Positions 17,681 to 26,250 are shown, counted from the first letter of the stretch. The stretch is DNA of 64,000 nt from Ignavibacteriota bacterium (GCA_016708125.1 JADJGF010000001.1:4114001-4178000), one strand, 5' to 3'. Notes: generated by a model not told the origin, from the letters alone. Translations and numbers: made by a program.

Positions 17681-18430
17681 TTAATTGCATGAAAAACCAC
17701 CATCAATGATTAAAGTAGTACCAGTAATCCATCTACTTGCATCTGAAAGCAAAAATACAATTGCATTGGCTATATCTTTTGGATCGCCATACCCAAGTGG
17801 ATATTTTAGTTTATCTTTGTTAATTGCTTCCTCAGATAAACTTTTTTGCGTTGCTTCAGTCATTTCGGTTTCAACCATACCTGGCGCAATACAATTCACT
17901 CTTATATTTTGTTTAGCAACTTCAAGTGCCATAATTTTTGATGTACCAATAAGTGCAGCTTTACTTCCAGCATAAGATGAAATTGCTTGGCCTCCACCTT
18001 TTACACCACTTATTGACGAAAGAAATACTATCGAACTATTATTTTTAATTTTCTTTTGTTTTAATAACAAATTTGTAAAATAGAACGGCATTGTATAATT
18101 GATATTTATTACTTTTGAAATCTTTTCCGGAGTATAAAATTTTGACGGCAAATATTCAATGATCCCTGCAGAATGCACAATTCCATCAAGCAATGGGCAC
18201 TTATTTACCAAATCTTCAATAAATACCTTTTCATTTAAATCACCAATAAAGGAACTATGTGTACTACCATTTAACTGTAATAATGTATTGTTTAATTTTA
18301 TTTCATTCCTTCCTAAAACAATTAAATTTGCACCTAATTCAGAACAAATAATACTTGTTGCTTTTCCAATTCCAGAAGAAGCACCCGTAATTAAAATAGT
18401 TTTATTCTCTAGTGAAAATAAATTAGTCAC
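17681..18430 (-). CDS. SDR oxidoreductase, FabG-like 3-oxoacyl-ACP reductase
   Basis: A 249-aa classical SDR: TGASSGIG at 15-22, NAG-like HSAG at 86-89, catalytic S139-x13-Y153-x3-K157 in SSYAGSKAALIG, and C-terminal WITGTTLIIDGGFSCN. It most likely reduces a 3-oxoacyl-ACP produced by the neighbouring FabH-like enzyme. A sugar ketone is an alternative substrate. It lies two bases from the end of the ACP gene. Confidence 0.85.
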   Translation of the reverse strand: MTNLFSLENKTILITGASSGIGKATSIICSELGANLIVLGRNEIKLNNTLLQLNGSTHSSFIGDLNEKVFIEDLVNKCPLLDGIVHSAGIIEYLPSKFYTPEKISKVININYTMPFYFTNLLLKQKKIKNNSSIVFLSSISGVKGGGQAISSYAGSKAALIGTSKIMALEVAKQNIRVNCIAPGMVETEMTEATQKSLSEEAINKDKLKYPLGYGDPKDIANAIVFLLSDASRWITGTTLIIDGGFSCN

Positions 18431-18432
18431 AA

Positions 18433-18672
18433 CTAGGCCTCACTTTTACTTTTTACCAAATCAAATAACTGGCTAATTGTTTTACATTTCTCTATATCCT
18501 TACCTTCAAGAATTACATTATACTCCGAATCAATCATTGCTAATGTTGTCATAACGGCTAACGAATCCCATTGTTCCAGCTCATTTTTAAAGTCCAATTC
18601 TTCGGTTAATTGATTGAACTGTACATCCTCAATTGCATCTGCAAAATTTTGCATAAAAGTATTAATATCCAC
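18433..18672 (-). CDS. Acyl carrier protein
   Basis: A 79-aa stand-alone ACP. The phosphopantetheine site is S37 in EQWDSLAVMTTLAMID. The GTG start at 18672 is supported by AAGGAG six bases upstream. It lies between the FabH-like and SDR genes, so it is presumably a pathway-specific carrier for a short acyl group placed on a sugar. Confidence 0.9.
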   Translation of the reverse strand: MDINTFMQNFADAIEDVQFNQLTEELDFKNELEQWDSLAVMTTLAMIDSEYNVILEGKDIEKCKTISQLFDLVKSKSEA

Positions 18673-18700
18673 AAGTTGCTCCTTTTTTGTATTTTTAAGA

Positions 18701-19681
18701 TTAAAGTTCTATAATTGTACCACCCCAAGAATACCCAACTCCAAAACCAACCAACATGATTTTACTACCTTTTAAAACTCTTTTTTCATTTATCGCATTC
18801 GCTAAGGCAATTGGAATTGTAGATGACACAGTATTTCCTACATTCTCAATAAAATAGTAAAATTTTGTTTCAGGAATATTAATCTTTTTTCTTAATGTTT
18901 CAAGCATATATTTGTTTGCCTGGTGAAAAATTACAAGATCAATTTCATCCATAGATATATTATTTTTTTCCAATAAACTGCTTACAACTTTAGGTACCAT
19001 TTTTAAAGTAAAAGTAAAGATTTCTGATCCTTCCATAAATAAAAAATCCCCATTATCTGGTTCATTGTTATTTATCTTAACATTTCTAAGACCGCCATTT
19101 CTAACTATTAAATTTTTTTCACCTTTTCCATCAGTGCCAAGAATAAATTTAAATATTGATCCGTTATTTTGAAGTGATAATAAGGTTGAAGATGCAGCGT
19201 CACCGAAAATGGAACGATTACTTTTATCTGATTGATGTAAAAACTTTGAGTATGTTTCCGCCATAATTAGCAATACATTGTTTGCTTGCCCAGATTCAAG
19301 AAGTGCTTTAGATAAACTCAAACCGTAAATATAACCGGAACACCCAAGATTAAAATCTAAAGCAGCACAGCTTGTTGGAAGACCTAATTTATCCTGAATA
19401 ATACAAGCGGAGGTTGGCAAATAATAATCCGGGCTTTGCGTACAAAATAGTAAATAGTCAATTGAATTTGGATCAATTTTATTTTCTTCAAATAACTTTA
19501 TAGAACTCTTAACAGCTAAATCAAGTGAAGTTTCATTTTCATTTGCTATGTGTCTATTTTTTATTCCTATTTTAGATGTTATTTTTTCTACCGACCATTC
19601 CGGAAACTCTGCTGCCAAATCTTCATTTGATAATGTCTTTTCCGGTATAAAATAACTAATTGCTTTAATTGTTGCATGCAT
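18701..19681 (-). CDS. FabH-like 3-oxoacyl-ACP synthase III
   Basis: A 326-aa thiolase-fold condensing enzyme. The Cys-His-Asn triad is complete: C114 in NLGCSGYIYGLS, H253 in IFHQANKYML, N283 in VGNTVSSTIP. GVGYSWGGTIIEL ends the protein. It would make 3-oxobutyryl (or a longer acyl)-ACP, which the downstream SDR could reduce to 3-hydroxyacyl-ACP. Similar FabH/ACP/SDR sets in other glycan loci provide 3-hydroxybutyryl groups. The start codon follows a weak site (AATTAGGTATTTAT). Confidence 0.88.
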   Translation of the reverse strand: MHATIKAISYFIPEKTLSNEDLAAEFPEWSVEKITSKIGIKNRHIANENETSLDLAVKSSIKLFEENKIDPNSIDYLLFCTQSPDYYLPTSACIIQDKLGLPTSCAALDFNLGCSGYIYGLSLSKALLESGQANNVLLIMAETYSKFLHQSDKSNRSIFGDAASSTLLSLQNNGSIFKFILGTDGKGEKNLIVRNGGLRNVKINNNEPDNGDFLFMEGSEIFTFTLKMVPKVVSSLLEKNNISMDEIDLVIFHQANKYMLETLRKKINIPETKFYYFIENVGNTVSSTIPIALANAINEKRVLKGSKIMLVGFGVGYSWGGTIIEL

Positions 19682-19695
19682 ATAAATACCTAATT

Positions 19696-19772
19696 TTTAT
19701 TGCCATTAAATTTTTCCATTGTTGCAGATGTATTAGAGGAGCTAATACCTTCTTTTATAAAAATTTGCAATA
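19696..19772 (-). pseudogene. Remnant of the 3' end of a PglC-like sugar transferase gene
   Basis: The minus strand reads EILQIFIKEGISSSNTSATM, then EKFNGNKN and stop. It is the counterpart of the C-terminus IFKKEGINSQTSATMEKFNG of the intact transferase at 20686-21294, at roughly 75% nucleotide identity. It lies between the fabH-like start and the VapC-like gene, with no upstream coding part. Confidence 0.75.
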
Positions 19773-19779
19773 TTTCATT

Positions 19780-20199
19780 TTAAATTGTTTCCCAACTCTT
19801 TAGAAATTCTTCAGCCGTTGCAATTGGTATTTTACTTTTTTTGAAATCAACTTTATTCCTAGTTAATAATACGTTAATTCCATTGTTTACTGCCGTGAAA
19901 TACTGAATTGCATCTTCAAAATCTGCAAAATCTGAATTTAAGGCTTGTTCTATAACTCTTTCATCAACTGGTAATATGTTTACTAAAGTTTTTAATTTTC
20001 TCAAATTTTTAAGCGCTGATAAATTTGAAGTATTTTTTTTAAGAAGATAATGTAGATTGGCAAAAACTATTGGTGATGTAAAACCTATAATTTTTTGTTG
20101 ATCAATTAATGTAAATAATCTTGCTGCAAAAATATAATTTGGTTCTCGTTTTGCAAGCAAATCTAATATTATATCAGAGTCTACAAATACTTTTTTCAT
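19780..20199 (-). CDS. PIN-domain toxin (VapC-like)
   Basis: A 139-aa PIN protein: MKKVFVDSDIILDLLAKREP supplies the first acidic cluster, DFADFEDAIQYFTAV the central Asp/Glu, and VLLTRNKVDF the C-terminal site. A predicted RNase, it starts within the stop of the upstream antitoxin gene (one-base overlap at 20199), as expected for a TA operon. Confidence 0.85.
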   Translation of the reverse strand: MKKVFVDSDIILDLLAKREPNYIFAARLFTLIDQQKIIGFTSPIVFANLHYLLKKNTSNLSALKNLRKLKTLVNILPVDERVIEQALNSDFADFEDAIQYFTAVNNGINVLLTRNKVDFKKSKIPIATAEEFLKSWETI

Positions 20200-20447
20200 T
20201 AAGAATATTTCTCCTCAAGATGTTTCCCGTATGTTTCTTTTATATTTATGTTCTCTGATAAATTTATAATTCCAGATAATTCTATAACGTTTGGAGAAAT
20301 TTCTATTTCATCTAAAGAATCTTTATTCGAGATTAGGTTAAAATAATTTTCAACAATTCCAGAAAGGCTTTGTTTGTTTTTCTTCGCGTATTTTTTTGCT
20401 CTTTCTATTGCTCTTTTATTTAATTTTAATGTTAACTTACTATTCAT
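20199..20447 (-). CDS. DUF6364/RHH-like antitoxin
   Basis: An 82-aa protein with MNSKLTLKLNKRAIERAKKY, then AKKNKQSLSGIVENYF, a ribbon-helix-helix pattern, and a C-terminal toxin-binding tail. It overlaps the PIN gene. The pair sits between an intact sugar transferase gene and a remnant of another. Confidence 0.82.
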   Translation of the reverse strand: MNSKLTLKLNKRAIERAKKYAKKNKQSLSGIVENYFNLISNKDSLDEIEISPNVIELSGIINLSENINIKETYGKHLEEKYS

Positions 20448-20685
20448 TTAAGACCTTTATATTTACGTATATTTTAGATGTTAATATACGTACGGTAATT
20501 CCATAATTCAAATATTTTTTTTAGCACTACAAATAGTAACTGATGATTAGTAATTAGTGATTTGTGATTGGAAATTAGTCAAATTCGTTAAATTTTATAT
20601 TTGCAATAATATTCATTTATACAGCTATTAAGTAGATATTTTACCTATTATTTGGTTGTACAACGTTAATAAATGAAAAATATTT

Positions 20686-21294
20686 TTAGTTTCCGTTAAA
20701 CTTTTCCATAGTTGCAGAAGTTTGGGAATTTATTCCTTCTTTCTTAAAAATTTTTAATATTGTAAGAAAAAAAATCTTTATATCTAAAAAAAACGAAATA
20801 TTATCAACATACCAAACATCAAGTTTAAATTTTTCTTCCCAGGATATAGCATTTCTACCGTTAACTTGTGCCCAGCCGGTTATACCTGGTTTAACTAAAT
20901 GTCTTTTCTTCTGTTCTTTATTGTATAAAGGTAAATACTCAATAAGTAATGGTCTGGGACCAATTACACTCATTTCACCCTTTAATACATTAAAAAATTG
21001 TAGTAATTCATCAAGTGAATATTTTCTTATAAATGCACCTATTTTTGTTATTCTTTTTTCATCTGGAAGTAAATTACCAAACTTATCTTTATTGTCAGTC
21101 ATTGTTTTGAATTTATAAAGCTTAAAAATCTTTTCGTTTTTTCCGGGTCTATTTTGCACGAAGAATATATTTTTAGTGTTTAATACATAAAGTGATAACA
21201 TGATAAAAATTAATACTGGAGATAGAATAAACAAAACTAATAAAGAAAATATTTTATCAAAAAAAGTCTTAAATAATTTACTGTACATTTTCAA
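20686..21294 (-). CDS. PglC-like initiating sugar-phosphate transferase
   Basis: A 202-aa monotopic phosphoglycosyltransferase. It transfers a sugar phosphate from UDP-sugar to undecaprenyl phosphate at the inner membrane and so starts the repeat unit. It has an N-terminal hydrophobic helix (about 11-38), the KLYKFKTM motif, DELLQFFNVLKGEMSVIGPRP and KPGITGWAQVNGRN. Length matches the short PglC type rather than WcaJ. Its start overlaps the preceding glycosyltransferase by 17 bases. Confidence 0.92.
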   Translation of the reverse strand: MKMYSKLFKTFFDKIFSLLVLFILSPVLIFIMLSLYVLNTKNIFFVQNRPGKNEKIFKLYKFKTMTDNKDKFGNLLPDEKRITKIGAFIRKYSLDELLQFFNVLKGEMSVIGPRPLLIEYLPLYNKEQKKRHLVKPGITGWAQVNGRNAISWEEKFKLDVWYVDNISFFLDIKIFFLTILKIFKKEGINSQTSATMEKFNGN

Positions 21295-22492
21295 AGTGCT
21301 GCATTATAATATTGTATGAATGATTTGTTGTATAATTTTTTAACAAATAATTATACCCATTAAGGCCCATTCTAGTTATTTCATCTTTACTTTTAACAAA
21401 GAAATTTAAGTTTTTTTCAAAATCATTAATTTTGTAAGTTTCACTCCAAAGACCAAATTTGTTTTCAACTGCAATTTTCCCAATATCAGTTGCTAAATCA
21501 GTAGCAAAAACAACAGGCTTTTTATTTTCCAAATAAGATAATAATCTTGAAGGGAAATTAGGGATTGTAAATCTTTTATCAAGAAAAATCATTCCGACAT
21601 CACATACTTCAACCAATTTATCGTAATCTTTCTTAAGCAATGTTTTTATTAATTTTACATTTTTTGGTTTAATATTTTGTATCCAAGAATTTAGTTTTTG
21701 AAATTCAGTACCATCACCTATAATTAAGAAAAAAACATTAAAATTTTCTTTTTGACTATCCAATACTCTAATTAAAAAGTCTATACCTTGAGGTTTACCT
21801 AAATTACCACCATAAAGAAATAACAGTGCATCGTGCGGGATTTCATATTTATACCTTATTTCAGTATTTTCATTAATATTTCCATTAACTGAAATCGGTT
21901 CAATACTATTTGGATTTACTTCAATTTTATTTACATCAATTTCTCTATTATGCTTGATTAAATATTCAACATTAGCAGGCGACATGCAGCCAATATAATC
22001 GGATAGTTTATATAGTATTTTCTCTTTCTTTCTGAAATACTTATGAAGAATTCCCGCTTCTTTCATGAGACCAATGTCAACAGCATTTTGTGGAAATATA
22101 TCCTTCAATAAAAGATAAGATTTGGCTTTACATGTTTTTTTTATATACGAAATAATTTTGGAAAAAGTAATAGGCGGAGTAGAATATAGAACTAAATCAA
22201 ATTTAATATTTTTGAAATGTTTTTTTATGGATGCTAAAAATAAATATTCTATGGAAAGTGTACTTAAACCCTTTTCAATAATATTTGTTTTTTGGATATT
22301 TAGTGTTTTTACTTTGAGAAGTTTAATACCGTATTGTTCAATTAACTGAGTTCGTTTTTTAAGTCTGCGTTCAAATGGTGAAACAATAAAAACCGAATGC
22401 CCTTCATCTCTAAATTTGCGCATTAAATCATTATAAATTCCACGCTCATTTATGTCTTCCGTTCCAACAAGGGTTAAAAATAAAATGTTCAT
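21278..22492 (-). CDS. Family 4 glycosyltransferase, possible FucNAc transferase
   Basis: A 404-aa GT-B enzyme: N-terminal NILFLTLVGTEDINERGIYN, and the nucleotide-binding half with FLYGGNLGKPQGIDFLIRVL, VGMIFLDKRFTIPNFPSRLL and SYLENKKPVVFATDL. It resembles the WbuB group, whose genes often neighbour fnlABC, so UDP-L-FucNAc is a reasonable donor (inference). It ends overlapping the PglC-like gene. Confidence 0.8.
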   Translation of the reverse strand: MNILFLTLVGTEDINERGIYNDLMRKFRDEGHSVFIVSPFERRLKKRTQLIEQYGIKLLKVKTLNIQKTNIIEKGLSTLSIEYLFLASIKKHFKNIKFDLVLYSTPPITFSKIISYIKKTCKAKSYLLLKDIFPQNAVDIGLMKEAGILHKYFRKKEKILYKLSDYIGCMSPANVEYLIKHNREIDVNKIEVNPNSIEPISVNGNINENTEIRYKYEIPHDALLFLYGGNLGKPQGIDFLIRVLDSQKENFNVFFLIIGDGTEFQKLNSWIQNIKPKNVKLIKTLLKKDYDKLVEVCDVGMIFLDKRFTIPNFPSRLLSYLENKKPVVFATDLATDIGKIAVENKFGLWSETYKINDFEKNLNFFVKSKDEITRMGLNGYNYLLKNYTTNHSYNIIMQHFENVQ

Positions 22493-22494
22493 TA

Positions 22495-22622
22495 AAAAAG
22501 TGAATTGTGATTAGTAAATAGTAATTAGTAAACAGTAATTTGTAAATAGTAAATAGTAATTTGTAAAAAGAATAATAACTAGTAATTAGTGAGTAGTGAT
22601 TTGTGAATATTAAAACTGTAAA
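22495..22622. repeat. Heptanucleotide repeat run (TAGTGAT/TAGTAAT type)
   Basis: Almost the whole gap between the glycosyltransferase and the 2-epimerase is degenerate 7-base units such as TAGTAAT, TTGTAAA and TAGTGAG, with no gene. Confidence 0.85.
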
Positions 22623-22624
22623 AC

Positions 22625-23788
22625 TCATTCATTCCAAACAACACGCTTAATATAATCGGTATAGGACATAATAATTCTAACTACTTTGTCTGATACATTC
22701 GGCATAGAATAATCATATACTTGGCGGAGTGTTCTCTCATCAAATCTCTTTTGACTTTCAAGAACTTTTATTGCTTGAAATATTCTTTCTTCATTAAATC
22801 CGGTCATCATAACTGATGCTTCTTCCATTGCTTCCGGTCGTTCATGAGCTTCTCTAATGTTTATTGCAGGAAAGTTAAGAATAGAAGATTCTTCAGAAAT
22901 CGTTCCGCTATCGGATAAAACAACTTTTGCATTCATCTGTAAATAATTATAATCAATAAAACCCATTGGCTTAAGGAACTGGATCAAATTATTAGTAACT
23001 GGTAATTGGTGATTGGTGACTAGTGATTTATTGTATTGATCTAATTTATTTCTTGTTCGGGGATGTGTACTAACAATAACCGGAAGACCATATTTTTCAG
23101 CTAGCATATTTAATGCGTTAATGAGTCCTTTAAAATTTTTTTCATTGTTAATGTTTTCTTCTCTGTGGGAGGAAATAAGAAAATAGTGATTAGTAACTAG
23201 TGATAAGTGACTAAGGATAGTTGAGGAATTTATTTTTGGCAAAAAGTGATTCAGTACTTCAAACATCGGGCTTCCGGTTTTAATTATTCTATCTGCCGGT
23301 AAACCTTCTCTTAACAAATATTCTCTTGCAATTGAACTGTATGTTAAATTAATATCACTAATATGATCAACTATTTTTCTGTTTGTTTCTTCAGGCACTC
23401 TTTGATCAAAACATCTATTCCCAGCTTCCATATGAAATATTGGGATATGTCTTTTCTTTGCCGGAATTGCACAAAGACAGCTATTTGTATCACCCAAAAC
23501 CAAAAAAGCATCGGGTTTTTCTTTTTCTAAAACAGGATCAATTTTAATTAAAATGTGACCAATTGTTTCAGCGGCATTTTTACCGGCAGCTTCAAGAAAA
23601 TAATCGGGTTTTCTTAATTCAAGGTCTTCAAAAAATATTTGATTAAGCTCATAATCATAATTCTGTCCGGTATGAACTAAAATATGTTCAATACTTTCTG
23701 TTTCATCAAGTTTAGCAATTACACGAGATAAACGGATTATTTCCGGTCTGGTACCAACAACGGTGAGAACTTTTAGTTTTTTCATCAA
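22625..23788 (-). CDS. fnlC: UDP-HexNAc 2-epimerase (FnlC/CapG type)
   Basis: A 387-aa WecB-fold enzyme: VVGTRPEIIRLSRVIAKL at 10-27, LVHTGQNYDYELNQIFFEDL, VLGDTNSCLCAI, HMEAGNRCFDQRVPEE, SSHREEN and SGTISEESSILNFPAINIRE. The long GQNYDYELNQ form fits the FnlC/WbjD branch that makes UDP-L-FucNAc. Two stretches look repeat-derived: residues 188-203 (LSHLSLVTNHY; no net length change) and 254-267 (KSLVTNHQLPVTNN; about ten extra residues). Key motifs are intact. Confidence 0.88.
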   Translation of the reverse strand: MMKKLKVLTVVGTRPEIIRLSRVIAKLDETESIEHILVHTGQNYDYELNQIFFEDLELRKPDYFLEAAGKNAAETIGHILIKIDPVLEKEKPDAFLVLGDTNSCLCAIPAKKRHIPIFHMEAGNRCFDQRVPEETNRKIVDHISDINLTYSSIAREYLLREGLPADRIIKTGSPMFEVLNHFLPKINSSTILSHLSLVTNHYFLISSHREENINNEKNFKGLINALNMLAEKYGLPVIVSTHPRTRNKLDQYNKSLVTNHQLPVTNNLIQFLKPMGFIDYNYLQMNAKVVLSDSGTISEESSILNFPAINIREAHERPEAMEEASVMMTGFNEERIFQAIKVLESQKRFDERTLRQVYDYSMPNVSDKVVRIIMSYTDYIKRVVWNE

Positions 23789-23850
23789 ATTAGTAAATAG
23801 TTATTAGTGAATAGTAATTAGTAAACAAAAAACAAAATAAAAAAAAACAA

Positions 23851-24204
23851 TTATACTTTTAACGTTTTTAATAATCCTTGAATCATTTTAGATATAGTAC
23901 TTAATTCACTTATCAAATTTAAATAAGAATCATTCGTAATAAAATCTAAATTCTTAGCAATAATTAATTGGGTATCAATTTCAACAGAACTTGATAAAGC
24001 TATATACAAAAATTGTTTAAACTCGATCTTACCTTTTCTTGCGGCGCCTTCGGCTATATTCGAAGGAATTGAAATTGAAGCCCTTCTCAATTGATTACTT
24101 AATCCAAATTTTTCTTCTTCTGGAAACTGTTTAGTAATTCTATAAATCTCAGTTACAAAATCGATTGATTTTTTCCAGACATCTAAATCTTTATGTGTTT
24201 TCAT
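23851..24204 (-). CDS. Four-helix bundle protein (23S rRNA IVS type)
   Basis: A 117-aa S23-family protein: DLDVWKKSIDFVTEIYRITK, then LSNQLRRASISIPSNIAEGA and FLYIALSSSVEIDTQLIIAK. The family was first seen as an ORF in intervening sequences of 23S rRNA; its function is unknown. It lies between fnlB and fnlC, with heptamer repeats on both sides. Confidence 0.9.
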   Translation of the reverse strand: MKTHKDLDVWKKSIDFVTEIYRITKQFPEEEKFGLSNQLRRASISIPSNIAEGAARKGKIEFKQFLYIALSSSVEIDTQLIIAKNLDFITNDSYLNLISELSTISKMIQGLLKTLKV

Positions 24205-24292
24205 ATATTTTAGGACACAACTTACTTAACACAAATCATTGATATCTTTTTCACTTTTCATTTTTTACTAGTTACCAGTTACTAATTACCAA

Positions 24293-25582
24293 TCACTGTA
24301 TTCTGACTTTTTCAAAATAAGTATCCGGATCATTTGGGTCGTAAGGTTCATTTATCCAGAATAAAGTGTAAAGATCGGTATCACCAATATTTGTAATGTT
24401 GTGTGTTGTCCAAATCGGCATATCGACAAATGAAGGATTTTCACCATTTAAGTCATAGCTAACAATTTCATCGGTTCCGATTCGTCGAAGTTCAATTTTT
24501 GCTTTACCACTGATTACAGCAAATCTTTCTATTTTTCTTGTATGGTAGTGATCCCCTCTCGTAATTCCGGGTTTTGTCGTTGAGTATGAATATTGCCCCG
24601 AAACGTTTGTCCTTATTATTTCTACAAAACTTCCTCTATTATCAATATTTTGTTTTAAGAAAAACGGAAATTTTTCAATTGGGAAATAACATCGGAAAGT
24701 ATTAAATAAAGCCAGTTCAAAACCGTTGTTAATTTCTGGAATTATTCCATTATCAAAATATTGCTCTTTAAAGATTTTTAGTAATTCAAGTATTTCAGAA
24801 ACCTTATTTACTGATGTATGCGGGACTTCATATCTTTCAACTGTTGAATGGTAATTAGTGATTAGTGATTTGTGATTTGTAATTAGTGATTTGTGAATTG
24901 TAATTTGTGATTCGTGATTGGTAATTTGTAAATAGTGATTAGTTTGGTGAATTTTTTTCCAAAACTCTTCTACAAGCTCATTTATATAAATAAGTTTTAG
25001 TTCGCCATCAACTTGAATTTGCGGTAATTCTCCATGAGTTAACTGATGACAAAAAGTTGCTATAACCGAATTATAATATGGCTGACCAAATGGACCGAAT
25101 ACATTCGGAATTAGCATTCCGGTGAAATATGCGCCGTTTTCGTTTGCCCATTTTTCTAATAATTCGCGTCCTTCTTTTTTTGATTTTCCGTAAAGATTAT
25201 CTCTGTTTTCTTGAGTTGAAGATGACATTAAAATATGAGGAGTTGAATTTGTGTTTTCGCAAGCTGAAATTAAATCTTTTACCAATTTTATATTTGTATT
25301 ATAAATTACGTTCTGATCATCATGTCTGTTCATTGCGGCAAGATGAACAATTACATCACATTGTTTAACAAAATTTTCAAGTATTTCTTGTGAATTGAAA
25401 AATTCATCTTTGAACGGAATTAATTCTACACCTTCTTTCAATTTGAGATAATTGAATAAGTGCGTTCCCATAAATCCCGCTTGACCGGTAATGCCTATTC
25501 TAATTGGTGACTGGTGATTAGTAACTTGTGATTGGTTACTTGTGACTTGTGACTGGAGATTGGTTGATTTCGAATGTTTCAT
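24293..25582 (-). CDS. fnlB: FnlB/CapF bifunctional SDR-cupin reductase with repeat insertion
   Basis: A 429-aa enzyme of UDP-L-FucNAc synthesis. The N-terminal SDR has GITGQAGFMGTHL at 30-42 and LAAMNRHDD; the C-terminal cupin (about 300-429) has GDHYHTRKIERFAVISGKAK. Two segments are unusual. The first 26 residues (STNLQSQVTSNQSQVTNHQS) and residues 214-247 (ITNHESQITIHKSLITNHKS) are encoded by heptamer repeats. The second separates the SDR and cupin parts. The family is about 370 aa, so the excess matches the two insertions. The true start may lie later, near the RIGITG strand. Confidence 0.88.
   Translation of the reverse strand: MKHSKSTNLQSQVTSNQSQVTNHQSPIRIGITGQAGFMGTHLFNYLKLKEGVELIPFKDEFFNSQEILENFVKQCDVIVHLAAMNRHDDQNVIYNTNIKLVKDLISACENTNSTPHILMSSSTQENRDNLYGKSKKEGRELLEKWANENGAYFTGMLIPNVFGPFGQPYYNSVIATFCHQLTHGELPQIQVDGELKLIYINELVEEFWKKIHQTNHYLQITNHESQITIHKSLITNHKSLITNYHSTVERYEVPHTSVNKVSEILELLKIFKEQYFDNGIIPEINNGFELALFNTFRCYFPIEKFPFFLKQNIDNRGSFVEIIRTNVSGQYSYSTTKPGITRGDHYHTRKIERFAVISGKAKIELRRIGTDEIVSYDLNGENPSFVDMPIWTTHNITNIGDTDLYTLFWINEPYDPNDPDTYFEKVRIQ
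24842..24943 (-). repeat. In-frame heptamer repeat insertion in fnlB
   Basis: About 14 degenerate units of TAGTGAT/TTGTGAT/TTGTAAT (102 bases, 34 codons), translated as repeated ITNHKSL. Three 7-base units give one 7-residue period. Confidence 0.88.
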
Positions 25583-25616
25583 GTTTGCTAAATAGTAATT
25601 GGTAATTAGTAATTAG

Positions 25617-25632
25617 TCCGTTAGCTAACGGA
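25617..25632. repeat. Palindrome TCCGTTAGCTAACGGA
   Basis: A perfect 16-base palindrome upstream of fnlB, one of at least a dozen near-identical copies in the window. Confidence 0.85.
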
Positions 25633-25689
25633 TTGGTGATTAGTAACTAGTGATTAGTTTAAAATTAAAATTTTATTTTTGTTAATTCT

Positions 25690-25760
25690 GTCATTGCGAG
25701 CGTTTTCAGCAATGCAATCTAAATTCTAAAAACTGAGACTGCTTCGTTCCTCGCAGTGAC
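25690..25760. repeat. GTCATTGCGAG-type palindromic repeat, complete copy
   Basis: Starts GTCATTGCGAGCG and ends CTCGCAGTGACAGA, forming an imperfect long palindrome. The closest relative lies at 26166-26241. Confidence 0.85.
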
Positions 25761-25772
25761 AGATAGAAGAAT

Positions 25773-26151
25773 GTCATTGCGAGTGGTTTTTGCGAAGCAA
25801 TCTATCAATTAAAAAGTTTTGTGTATAAATCAATCCATTCCGGATTATCGACTTCAATTAATTCAATTTTCTTTTTCCGTGAACCAGCTTTTAATTGTTT
25901 TTCACGAGTTATTGCAGAGTACGCACTGCTATGCTGTTCAAACCATATCAATTTATAACAATTATATTTTTTTGTAAATCCTTCAACCAGTTTTTCTTTA
26001 TGTTCATACACGCGTTTTGCTAAATTATTTGTCATTCCAGTATAGATAACTTTATTGTTTTTATTGGTCATCATATATACAAAAAATGATTTCTCCAATT
26101 TCTTTTATCCTAAGAGATTACTTCGAACTAAAAATCAGTTCTCGTAATGAC
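25773..26151 (-). mobile_element. GIY-YIG gene seated in the loop of a palindromic repeat
   Basis: The left arm GTCATTGCGAGTGG...GAAGCAATCTA (25773-25804) and right arm AGAGATTACTTCG...CTCGTAATGAC (26113-26151) are the two halves of one palindrome. The GIY-YIG gene lies between them. The copy at 26251-26325 has the same two halves separated by only a few bases, so it looks like an empty site. Confidence 0.75.
25805..26098 (-). CDS. Stand-alone GIY-YIG nuclease
   Basis: A 97-aa URI-type GIY-YIG protein: FVYMMTNKNNKVIYTGMTNN, LAKRVYEHK, TKKYNCYKLIWFEQ, AITREKQLKAGSRKKKIELI and NPEWIDLY. The Tyr pair, Arg in LAKRVYEH and Glu in REKQ are the expected catalytic residues. It occupies the loop of a palindromic repeat and its stop codon abuts the left arm. 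Confidence 0.92.
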   Translation of the reverse strand: MEKSFFVYMMTNKNNKVIYTGMTNNLAKRVYEHKEKLVEGFTKKYNCYKLIWFEQHSSAYSAITREKQLKAGSRKKKIELIEVDNPEWIDLYTKLFN

Positions 26152-26165
26152 GAGGGAAAATTACC

Positions 26166-26241
26166 GTCATTGCGAGCGTTTTCTGCAATGCAATCAAAAT
26201 GCTAAAAACTGAGACTGCTTCGTTCCTCGCAGTGACAGATA
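26166..26241. repeat. GTCATTGCGAG-type palindromic repeat, second complete copy
   Basis: Nearly the same sequence as 25690-25760, including the GAGACTGCTTCGTTCCTCGC stretch. The GIY-YIG gene is thus bracketed by two complete copies as well as by the split copy. Confidence 0.85.
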
Positions 26242-26250
26242 GTAGAATAT

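Noticed and set aside
22495..25620. Possible CRISPR array from many short similar units
   Set aside because: Units are 7 bases, contiguous and degenerate, with no unique spacers of constant length and no cas genes.
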